Shown: positions 37,923-45,920 of the stretch, piece by piece | How positions within the stretch are numbered: position 1 is the first letter of the stretch | Layout: every line of letters begins with the position of its first letter | DNA from: CAYRNR01 sp964425605 | GTDB taxonomy: Bacteria > Myxococcota_A > UBA796 > UBA9615 > CAYRNR01 | DNA: 64,000 nt | Assembly (NCBI GenBank): GCA_964425605.1 | Contig: CAYRNR010000020.1 | Coordinates: 1 to 64,000, forward strand | Direction of reading: 5' to 3' | Program-made: the position numbers and the translations under genes | Notes under the pieces: model-generated | Told to the model about the DNA's origin: nothing | The model's input: only the letters and a program-made list of their open reading frames with translations | Database searches by the model: none

Positions 37923-40496
37923 CTACCGCCGCCGCCTCGACCAGGCCCATCCGAGGATCAGACCGACCCCTATCGTGGATGAGGCGCCATCGCCGACGGT
38001 GCTGCACGAACAGCCGCCGTCCCCTTCGGATTCGTCGTCGTCGTCGGCAGCGGTGGAAGGATCGGGACACTCGTCGTCGTTCACGTCGATGTCGCCGTCG
38101 CAGTCGTTGTCGATGCGGTCCTGACAGTCCTCGAACGCTCCGGGATAGGTGTCGTCGTCCGCGTCGTCGCAGTCCCCCTCGCAGACCAGCGAGCCGTCGC
38201 CGTCCTCGTCCACTTCGTCGTCGAGCAAGACGTCGTCGCAGTTGTTGTCCACACCGTCACAGACCTCCTCGGCTCCGGGGTAGACAGCTGGGTTCTCGTT
38301 GTCGCAGTCCCCCTGACAGGCGTTGACTCCGTCGTCGTCGATGTCTTCGTCCACACCCTCGTCGATCACGTCGTCGCAGTCGTTGTCGATCCCGTCGCAG
38401 GCTTCGCTGTTGTCCGGGAAGACGTCGGCTGCCGTGTCGTCGCAGTCGCCCTCGCACGTCATCGATCCGTCGCCGTCGGCGTCGGCCTCCTCGTCGGGTA
38501 GGAGACCGTCGCAGTCGTTGTCCCTCCCGTCGCAGACCTCTTCGGCACCGGGGTAGGAGTTGGGGTCCGTGTCGTCGCAGTCCCCCTGGCAGGTGTTGAA
38601 TCCGTCGATGTCCGCGTCGGCGCCGGTGGCCTCGTCGATCACGCCGTCGCAGTTGTTGTCGATTCCGTCGCAGCTCTCGGGATTTCCAGGAAAGATGCTG
38701 TCGTCAGCATCGTCGCAATCGCCGGCGCACTCGTCCCGGCCGTCGAGATCGTCGTCCACCTCATCGGGGTGCAAGGTGCCGTTGCAGTCGTCGTCGATGT
38801 AGTTGCACGCGATCTCGGTCGCTCCGGGATGGACCTGCGCGTCGGTGTCGTCACAGTCCGCGTGACACTCGTCGTCCCCATCGCCGTCGTCATCGACCTC
38901 GTGGTCGTGCAGATCGCCGTCGCAGTCGTTGTCGATGTAGTCGCAGCTCACTTCGACCGCGCCGGGATGGATCGTGGAGTCGTCCGGTTCGCAGTCGCCG
39001 TCGCACGACGTCCACCCGTCGCCGTCGGTGTCGGTCTCCTGGGGGTGGAGATCGCCGTTGCAGTCGTTGTCCACGTCGTCGCAGGCCACCTCCGTCGCTG
39101 CCGGGTGGACACCCGCATCGGAGTCGTCACAGTCGTCTCCGCCACAGGCCGAATCGAGGTAGCCGTCGCCGTCTGCATCTGGGCAGCAGCTGGGGTTGGC
39201 CCCGCCCGGTGTTCCCAGATCGCCGTCGCCGTACACGTCCAATGCTTCACACCAGTTGTCGGGGTCGTCGTTGAACGCGGTGTCGTACAGGTCGATGTCG
39301 AGGCTCATCGCGACGCCCGGCCCAGTGGGCCACCCCACCGAGTCGTAGGCCACCCGGTCGAGTTCCTGGCCGCCCAGGGTGAGGACGATCTCGTCCTCGG
39401 CGTTGGCGATCGAGAAGTTCGAGTAGACGTGGTCCACGCCCAGGTCACCGTTGAGCGAGGTGTCGTCGCTGGCCCCGAACACGGCGTACTCGGCGGAGGC
39501 GACCACGAACGGAGAACTCAGCTGGAAGCTGTTGCTCCCATCGTCGGTCACTTCGAGCCCGATGAGGTTCATGTCGTGGGCGGTGTTGTTGTACACCTCG
39601 AACCACTCGCCGTACGCGTCGCTGACCACGTCGGGATCCTGCATGACCTCGGTGATGATCAGCGCGTTGTTCGGAAGCGCCCCCTCGTCGACCACCTCGT
39701 CGCAGTCGTTGTCGAGCTGGTCGTACACCTCGGCCTCGCCCGGATTGACCGCGGCGAGGGTGTCGTCGCAGTCGGTTCCCCCGCAGGCGGTGTCTTCGTA
39801 GCCGTCGCCGTCGAGGTCGTCGCAGCTCACCTCGGACCAGGCGAAGTCGATGACATTGGTCAGAATGGAACCGTAGTTCCAGCCGATCTGCCAGCCCCAT
39901 TCCCAGCTGAGCCCGCTGACGATCAGGAGTCCCGCTCCTTCGTACAACGCGTAGAGCGTCGCTTCACCCAGGCCCAGGTCGGTGGCCACCAGTTCGACCC
40001 CCGCAGGGAGCCCGGTCACGTAGTTGTGGCTCACGTATGTACCCCACAGGGGGCCGGCCACGCCGTCGACCAGCGGGTGGGAAGGATCTTCGATGTCGTT
40101 GTACTCCGCGAGGGAATGGGAGACCGCGCCGCCGAACGGGGGGGAGGGGTAGGGCGTGTCCCCCGAGTACGAACAGACCGAGAAGATCAGCGCCCCACCT
40201 TGTTGAACGAAGGCCTCGAAGTCTGCCTGCCTGGCATTGATGGCCTGGTTGTACGCCACACCCTGGACACTGACGGTGATCACCAGATCGTACGCCGTGA
40301 AGTCGACTCCCCCCAGGGAGGACGAGTCGACCATCCCATACGGGATCCCTGCCGCCGCGAGTTCGTCGACCCAGGCCGAGATGCTCCAGGGTTCGGTGTC
40401 CTGGATGATCAGCGCCTGCTGTGCCTTTGCCGGACCGGCCGACCACGAGCAGAGGCACGAGACGGCGAGAAGCGAGATGAGACGACGAGTTGCCAT
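37923..40496 (-). CDS. MopE-repeat protein with ThuA/GATase-like and lamin-tail domains and C-terminal anchor
   Basis: 857 aa. The signal peptide ends near AGPAKA. A Rossmann-like domain (about 28-220; ALIIQDTEP at its start and FEAFVQQGGALIFSVCS inside) resembles ThuA/glutamine-amidotransferase-like folds. A lamin-tail-like beta domain follows (about 265-390; ALIITEVMQDP, EWFEVYNN). About nine MopE units flank and follow it. The C-terminus has DDDDE, GGCSCS, a hydrophobic segment and RRRR, a MYXO-CTERM-like anchor. AGAGGA precedes the ATG at 40496. It is divergent from the pseudokinase gene with 115 bases between starts. Confidence 0.85.
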   Translation of the reverse strand: MATRRLISLLAVSCLCSWSAGPAKAQQALIIQDTEPWSISAWVDELAAAGIPYGMVDSSSLGGVDFTAYDLVITVSVQGVAYNQAINARQADFEAFVQQGGALIFSVCSYSGDTPYPSPPFGGAVSHSLAEYNDIEDPSHPLVDGVAGPLWGTYVSHNYVTGLPAGVELVATDLGLGEATLYALYEGAGLLIVSGLSWEWGWQIGWNYGSILTNVIDFAWSEVSCDDLDGDGYEDTACGGTDCDDTLAAVNPGEAEVYDQLDNDCDEVVDEGALPNNALIITEVMQDPDVVSDAYGEWFEVYNNTAHDMNLIGLEVTDDGSNSFQLSSPFVVASAEYAVFGASDDTSLNGDLGVDHVYSNFSIANAEDEIVLTLGGQELDRVAYDSVGWPTGPGVAMSLDIDLYDTAFNDDPDNWCEALDVYGDGDLGTPGGANPSCCPDADGDGYLDSACGGDDCDDSDAGVHPAATEVACDDVDNDCNGDLHPQETDTDGDGWTSCDGDCEPDDSTIHPGAVEVSCDYIDNDCDGDLHDHEVDDDGDGDDECHADCDDTDAQVHPGATEIACNYIDDDCNGTLHPDEVDDDLDGRDECAGDCDDADDSIFPGNPESCDGIDNNCDGVIDEATGADADIDGFNTCQGDCDDTDPNSYPGAEEVCDGRDNDCDGLLPDEEADADGDGSMTCEGDCDDTAADVFPDNSEACDGIDNDCDDVIDEGVDEDIDDDGVNACQGDCDNENPAVYPGAEEVCDGVDNNCDDVLLDDEVDEDGDGSLVCEGDCDDADDDTYPGAFEDCQDRIDNDCDGDIDVNDDECPDPSTAADDDDESEGDGGCSCSTVGDGASSTIGVGLILGWAWSRRRR

Positions 40497-40611
40497 GGGC
40501 CATCCTCTGACAGGGTTTCGACAGCGGTTTCGTGGACGACTGTACCCGACGATGGCCCGTCTCGATCGTACACACCCCATACACTGCTATGCTCTCGCCG
40601 TTGGGATCACG

Positions 40612-42252
40612 ATGGCAGCCGACGAGCTAGGTACGGGCTACCGCCTGGGTGAATACCGCATCGTCCGCCGGATCGGAGAGGGCCGGTTCGGTGTCGTGTA
40701 CGAGGCCGTGCGATCGGGCTCGATGGGATTCACCAGGCGCGTCGCGATCAAACGGATTCACCCGTTCCTGGTTCGAGACGAACCACATTTCGTCCAGTCG
40801 ATGATCGACGGGGCGCGCGACGGTAGGCTGCTCCACCACGCCAACATCGTCGACATCCTCGAGGTCGGACAGGAGCACGACGACTGGTTCTTGGCCACGG
40901 AGTACGTCGACGGCAGCTCCCTCGCCGAGGTTCTCGACCTCTGTGGCCAGCAGGCTGTGTCATTGCCCGGCCTCGCCGTGGTCGACCTGGCGCTGCAAGT
41001 GTGCCGCGGCCTGCAGTATGCCCACGAGCTCCGCGACACCGCGGGGCAGCCACGGAAGCTCGTGCACGGGGACATCCAACCCTCCACCGTGATGCTCGCC
41101 CAGGACGGCTCGGCCAGGATCCTGAACTTCGGCCTCGCCCGGGCCGCCGCCGAACTGAGCGACGACACCTTGGGTCGTGTGTTCGACGGTACGCGGGAAC
41201 TCACCCCCGCATCCGATACCTTCGCCCTGGGCGCGCTGCTGTTCGAGATGATCACCGGTGAACGTCCATGGGACGCCCTCACACCCGCGGCCCAGGGAAG
41301 CCACGCGTCGTTCGACGATCTCGAGTCGAAACTGGCCACGGCGGACCATGTCATCGCCGGGAGCCGGGCGGTCCTGCGGCGCGCCCTCGATCCCGGCGGG
41401 GAGCACAGGTACGGCTCTGCGGCCGACATGGCACGCGATCTGGCGGAACTGCGTCGGAACCAGACTCGTGGTCCGGACCTGGCCGAGGTGATGGCCCGGC
41501 TGCGCGACGGGGGCGTCGACGCGCTCGCTCTCGCTGCTGCGCCGAGCTTCGGTTGCCTGCACTCCCTCGACGGTGACGAGGTGGCCGAGTTCTCCACCAC
41601 CCTCACCGTGGGTCGCCACTGGGACAACGACCTCGTGATCGCGCAGTCTCGGATCAGCGCCCGGCATGCTGTCGTGGAATGCCGGGACGGCCGGTGGCAG
41701 ATTCGAGACCTCGGTTCGTGCAACGGCACCTCCGTGAACAAGCGCCGCGTGCGCGGAACCGTCGCCGTCCGGGCCGGCGATGTCGTCCGTTTCGCCGGAT
41801 CGTCACGCTGGCGAGTGGGCCCTCTGGCCGATCCCGGCAGGGCCGTACAGGCCCTCTCGAGCACCGTGGCGGACACCGTGCATTCGAACACCTTCGATCT
41901 CGACCTCTACCTGGCCTTCGACGGGCCCGACGAGGGGATCATCCGCGTCGACCAACGGGGCCACAGCTGGTCCGTACGCACGGGCCAACGTTTCTTCCTG
42001 CTGCACCTGCTGGCTACGGCGGGTGGGGCATGGGTGACCGACGAGGAACTCAGGATCGGCCTCTGGGGACGCGGCGGCGCCGCGGAGGTGGCCCCATCGG
42101 CCCTGTACAAGCTCATCCACGACACCCGCAAGATGCTCGCGGCCCGTGGTGTGGATGGCAAGCTCGTGCAGAAGTCCCAGGGGAGAACGCGGATACGCCT
42201 CGATCCCAGCCGCATCCACCTCGAATCGAGCGAAGCGCCTGGGAGTTCGTAG
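40612..42252 (+). CDS. pseudokinase-FHA-winged-helix protein
   Basis: 546 aa, cytoplasmic. A Hanks-type kinase domain (about 10-285) keeps the Gly loop IGEGRFGVV and the ATP Lys in RRVAIK, but the catalytic loop reads HGDIQPST (Lys and Asn lost) and DFG is NFG, so Mg-dependent phosphotransfer is unlikely. An FHA domain (about 320-400) has LTVGRHWDND, SRISARHAV and DLGSCNGTSVN, the phospho-Thr-binding residues. The last 100 residues form an OmpR-like winged helix (QRFFLLHLLATAGGAWVTD). It is probably a transcription regulator that reads a phosphorylated partner. TATGCT lies at 40588-40593; the ribosome-binding site is weak. Confidence 0.85.
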   Translation: MAADELGTGYRLGEYRIVRRIGEGRFGVVYEAVRSGSMGFTRRVAIKRIHPFLVRDEPHFVQSMIDGARDGRLLHHANIVDILEVGQEHDDWFLATEYVDGSSLAEVLDLCGQQAVSLPGLAVVDLALQVCRGLQYAHELRDTAGQPRKLVHGDIQPSTVMLAQDGSARILNFGLARAAAELSDDTLGRVFDGTRELTPASDTFALGALLFEMITGERPWDALTPAAQGSHASFDDLESKLATADHVIAGSRAVLRRALDPGGEHRYGSAADMARDLAELRRNQTRGPDLAEVMARLRDGGVDALALAAAPSFGCLHSLDGDEVAEFSTTLTVGRHWDNDLVIAQSRISARHAVVECRDGRWQIRDLGSCNGTSVNKRRVRGTVAVRAGDVVRFAGSSRWRVGPLADPGRAVQALSSTVADTVHSNTFDLDLYLAFDGPDEGIIRVDQRGHSWSVRTGQRFFLLHLLATAGGAWVTDEELRIGLWGRGGAAEVAPSALYKLIHDTRKMLAARGVDGKLVQKSQGRTRIRLDPSRIHLESSEAPGSS

Positions 42253-42301
42253 GGGGCTTCGTAGGGTTCATCCAGGCACACCTCCAGGGCCAGGAGGATG
42301 C

Positions 42302-42418
42302 TCATCCACCGAGTCGTGACTCGGCGGCTCCCGTCCCACCCTCGAGGATCGAGTTCAGCTTCTGGGCCAACCCATCCAGTTCCTCGGCGTCGATCGCCTC
42401 GTTGCCGTTGATCTGCAA
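42302..42418 (-). pseudogene. short coding-like remnant
   Basis: 38 codons from a TTG reading LQINGNEAIDAEELDGLAQK and onward to SRLGG, with the GC pattern of real coding sequence and a TGA at 42302. Similar-looking sequence continues a few codons upstream without a start or ribosome-binding site, up to the promoter of the next gene. It is either a gene remnant or a very small protein; no family is recognised. Confidence 0.3.
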
Positions 42419-42483
42419 CGTCAGTGCGCCGCGAAAGCCGCAGCCTCCCCCTGCTATCCTCGGTTCCACTGGGAGGAACGCGG

Positions 42484-43617
42484 ATGGTATCTCGTTTCCC
42501 ACGTCGCGAGCTGTGGCTCTCGGTCTGCCTGATCGTGGCCTGTACCGTGCCGTCGGCCCGCACGACGGCCGAGCCCCTGGACGAAGGTGATCTCCGGGCG
42601 CTGCGCGACGCCATGGCACCTGGAGGGGAGGACCCGTCCGGGGCCGTGGGCGTGTTCCACACGAGCCTGCTGCTGGTGGGCATGTCGGAGCGCGGCGCGC
42701 TGGCGACGCTGCAGTATCGCGACGACGACGTGCTGCCGTCCTGGGTGCTGCAGATCGTCAACCTGGTAGACGACCAGGTGCTGCAGGAACAGCGCTGGGA
42801 GGACCCGGAAGGACAGACGGGGCTGGCGGTGCTGATCGCGGGCCACGGGACGGAGATCCTGGCAGCACTGGCCGACCACCACATCGGTGAGCAGCGCCTG
42901 GCGTTGGTCCCGTTCCCCGTCGAGAGCCACGCGGGTGCGTTCGGCCTGGAGGTGACCGAGGGCGAGCTGTGGCTCACGGCTCCGAACCGGGCGCGCAAGC
43001 GGATCGGGCGGGCGAGCAGCGCCGCGAGCATGGTCTGCGGCCTGGTCGCCAGCCCATACGAGCGCCGGATCGCCGTGGTGCTGCGCTCCTACGAGCCAGG
43101 ATTCGAAGGGACGTCCAACGCGCGCTACCAGTTCGTGGGCGCACACCTGGACACGGGCTTCGCCTCGGACGCCGCGCAGATGCAGCCGACGCCGCGTGTG
43201 CAGGCGTTCGTCGCGTCACTGGAGGAGATGGGGTTCTTCCCCGATCCCGGGGAGCCCAGGTTGGGCGATCCGTCGGAGACGATGATGAGCCAGTTCGTGC
43301 CCGCGGCATTCGACGGCGCGACCGCGCGGTTCGGCTACGTGCTGAAGAAGCGGGAGGATCTCGGCGGAGGGCTGTACCCCGAGGTGAAGGTCGAGGAGTG
43401 GCAGTTCGCCAGCGCGGCCGCCGCCAGCGCGTCGTTCGAGGCGCTGACGACGGCCCAGCAGACCCAGTCCGACACCGGACCCATGTGGAAGATGCCCCAC
43501 ACCTTTGCCATCGAGGGGCGTTACTTGTACGTGGTCAAGACCCGGGCCCACGCGTTCATCCCGGACTGGAGAGAGGTGATGCGACGCCTGGAGGCGGACC
43601 TGGCCGAAAACGGATGA
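42484..43617 (+). CDS. secreted protein, possibly DUF2259-like
   Basis: 377 aa. A signal peptide precedes SARTTAEP. In the middle ERRIAVVLRSYEPGFEG recalls DUF2259 secreted proteins (predicted, function unknown), but the resemblance is limited to that region. The C-terminal half is a separate alpha/beta segment with several Trp. GGGAGG lies before the ATG at 42484 and TATCCT at 42455-42460. The longer frame to 42424 is rejected because it crosses that promoter. Confidence 0.7.
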   Translation: MVSRFPRRELWLSVCLIVACTVPSARTTAEPLDEGDLRALRDAMAPGGEDPSGAVGVFHTSLLLVGMSERGALATLQYRDDDVLPSWVLQIVNLVDDQVLQEQRWEDPEGQTGLAVLIAGHGTEILAALADHHIGEQRLALVPFPVESHAGAFGLEVTEGELWLTAPNRARKRIGRASSAASMVCGLVASPYERRIAVVLRSYEPGFEGTSNARYQFVGAHLDTGFASDAAQMQPTPRVQAFVASLEEMGFFPDPGEPRLGDPSETMMSQFVPAAFDGATARFGYVLKKREDLGGGLYPEVKVEEWQFASAAAASASFEALTTAQQTQSDTGPMWKMPHTFAIEGRYLYVVKTRAHAFIPDWREVMRRLEADLAENG

Positions 43618-43664
43618 GGGGGTTGGCGCCGTAGTCGCGGGCCCGGGCGGCAGGACGCAGCCGC

Positions 43665-45791
43665 TCAGTCGCGCTGTCGCATGCGAATCCGCACCCATGT
43701 CCCCAGAAGCAGGACCACGGCAGCGGAACCCGTACCTCCTCCGGCCGCCCGGCACTGACATGACCCGAACTGGGGATCCAGGTCTTCGTCCTGGGCGGTG
43801 GCATCATCATCGTCATCGTCGTCCGCGGGGGCATCGCACGTGTCGTCCGCGCCGTCCACGGCGCCGTCACAGTCGTTGTCCACGCCGTCCTCGCACAGCT
43901 CCTCGGCTCCGGGATACGCGCCCGGATCGTCATCGTCGCAGTCGTCCCCGCCGCACGCGATGGCCAGGTGGCCGTCGCCGTCGAGGTCCACGTCGTCGGT
44001 GACTCCATCACAGTCGTTGTCGGCGCCGTCGCAGACCTCCTCGGCGCCAGGGTGGATCGAGGGATCGCCGTCGTCGCACTCGTCGCAGTACCCGTAGCCG
44101 TCCCCGTCGAGGTCGCCGAGGTCGTCGATGGCGCCGTTGCAGTCGTTGTCCGCGCCGTCGCAGACCTCGTGCCCGTCGGGCCTGGCCAGGGGGTTGGTGT
44201 CGTCGCAGTCACCGTTGCAGGCCGAGAAGCCGTCCCCGTCCAGGTCGGCGTTCTCGTCGGTGGCCGGGTCGCAGTCGTTGTCCAGTCCGTCGCAGAGCTC
44301 GGGTGCGCCGGGGAACACGGTGTCGTCCAGATCGTCGCAGTCGCCACCGCAGGGGAAGGTGTGGTCGTCGTCCTCGTCCGTCTCGTCGGTGGGCAGCTCG
44401 CCGTCGCAGTCGCTGTCCAGGCCGTCGCAGACCTCGGCAGCGCCGGGGAACACCGTGTCGACGGTGTCCAGGCAGTCTTCGCACGCGACGTATCCGTCCC
44501 AGTCCGCGTCGGTGGTCTCGTCCGCGGGAACCACGCCGTCACAGTCGTTGTCCTGCCCGTCGCACAGCTCGACGGCGCCCGGATGGGTCAGCGAATCGTG
44601 GTCGTCACAGTCCGTCCCGCCACACGCGGCGTCCGAGTGGCCATCGCCGTCCTGGTCCAGGTCGTCGGCGACGCCGTTGCAGTCGTTGTCCAGCCCGTCG
44701 CAGGTCTCGCTCCGCCCCGGGGCCAGCAGCACGTTGGAGTCGTCGCAGTCGCCCGCGCACTCGTCGTAGCCGTCCCCGTCGTCGTCCACCTCGTCGGGGT
44801 GGAACAGCCCGTCGCAGTCGTTGTCCAGGTAGTCGCAAGCCGCCTCGAGCGCCCCGGGGTAGATCCAACCATTGCCATCGGCGCAGTCGCCGTCGCACTC
44901 GTCGTAACCGTCCGAGTCGTCGTCCGTCTCGTAGGGGTGCAGCAGCCCGTCACAGTCGTTGTCGAGGCCATCACACGCCACCTCGACCGCGCCGGGATTC
45001 ACCGCGGGATCCCCGTCGTCGCAGTCGTCGCCGTAGCAGGCAACGGCCAGGTACCCGTCGCCGTCCAGATCGTCCTGGCAAGTGCCGGCGGCCCAGGCCA
45101 CCGCGCCCACGAACAGCTGCTGGACGTTGGGGTCCGCCAAGGTGGCGTACCCGCCGTAGTTGGCCCCGTGGTGGAAGCCGACGACGCGCCCCGATCCCCA
45201 CTCGCGGACGGCCACGGCGTCGCTGCCGTCCGAGTCGGTCATCAACACCACGGCGTCGTCCACGCCGCCAAAGGAGTGGATGACGCCCACGTTCGCGCCG
45301 CCCGAGAAGGTGAAGCTGCTGGGGACGTGGTCCAGGACGGGGTGGTACTCCTGCCCGGCCACCGCCGTGACGGTGATCGAGCCCTCCCGGCCGGAGGCGC
45401 GGTCCAGGAGGATCAGGTCACGCATGCCGATCATGCGTCCGTTGAGGTACTCGTAGGCGTCCCACTCCGTGTGGATGTACCCACCCCCCGCGGCCACGAA
45501 GTTCACCAGCGCGGTCTGACCGGCGGTCGGCATGTCCGTGGCATAGGTCGTCCCGTTGAGGTGGATCACCACGTCGAATCCCGAGGGCGAGGGATTGGTG
45601 CCGACGAAGCCGGTCTCGTCGGTGTCGCTGAGGGTGACCGAGGCTCCCGAGGCCGTCAGCGCCGCCACGAGCACCTGGGTGTTCGAGTCGTTCACGTCGT
45701 ACACCAGCAGGACGTCGGGGAACGACCGAGCCGGCGTGGCGACGACGAGAGCGGCCAGAGTGGCCAGCGCGGCGGCGTGGGTGCGTGTCAG
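43665..45791 (-). CDS. MopE-repeat protein with ThuA/GATase-like domain and C-terminal anchor
   Basis: 708 aa from CTG at 45791, chosen because GGAGG lies six bases before it and a -10-like TACACT is just upstream; the nearest ordinary start is GTG at 45851, with no site. A signal peptide ends near ATPARS. A Rossmann-like domain (about 24-230, PDVLLVYDVND, LVNFVAAGGGYIHTEWDA) resembles ThuA-type folds. About nine MopE units follow (CDGLDNDCDG and variants). The C-terminus has seven Asp in a row, GSCQCR, a hydrophobic stretch and an Arg-rich end. The architecture matches the gene at 37923 without the lamin-tail domain. Confidence 0.85.
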   Translation of the reverse strand: MTRTHAAALATLAALVVATPARSFPDVLLVYDVNDSNTQVLVAALTASGASVTLSDTDETGFVGTNPSPSGFDVVIHLNGTTYATDMPTAGQTALVNFVAAGGGYIHTEWDAYEYLNGRMIGMRDLILLDRASGREGSITVTAVAGQEYHPVLDHVPSSFTFSGGANVGVIHSFGGVDDAVVLMTDSDGSDAVAVREWGSGRVVGFHHGANYGGYATLADPNVQQLFVGAVAWAAGTCQDDLDGDGYLAVACYGDDCDDGDPAVNPGAVEVACDGLDNDCDGLLHPYETDDDSDGYDECDGDCADGNGWIYPGALEAACDYLDNDCDGLFHPDEVDDDGDGYDECAGDCDDSNVLLAPGRSETCDGLDNDCNGVADDLDQDGDGHSDAACGGTDCDDHDSLTHPGAVELCDGQDNDCDGVVPADETTDADWDGYVACEDCLDTVDTVFPGAAEVCDGLDSDCDGELPTDETDEDDDHTFPCGGDCDDLDDTVFPGAPELCDGLDNDCDPATDENADLDGDGFSACNGDCDDTNPLARPDGHEVCDGADNDCNGAIDDLGDLDGDGYGYCDECDDGDPSIHPGAEEVCDGADNDCDGVTDDVDLDGDGHLAIACGGDDCDDDDPGAYPGAEELCEDGVDNDCDGAVDGADDTCDAPADDDDDDDATAQDEDLDPQFGSCQCRAAGGGTGSAAVVLLLGTWVRIRMRQRD

Positions 45792-45920
45792 CGTGTTCCT
45801 CCGTCCCTCGCGTGCCAGTGTATCGCGCGGGGAACTCCCTGCCGAGGTCACGCCCCACCGCGGTTGTCCACCATAGCCGGGGCAAGCTCAGCTATCCTCG
45901 GGTGACAGGAGGGTTCTGGG

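Noticed and set aside
40612..41480. Annotation of 40612 as an active Ser/Thr kinase
   Set aside because: DFG is NFG and the HRDxKxxN loop has lost Lys and Asn, so activity cannot be claimed.
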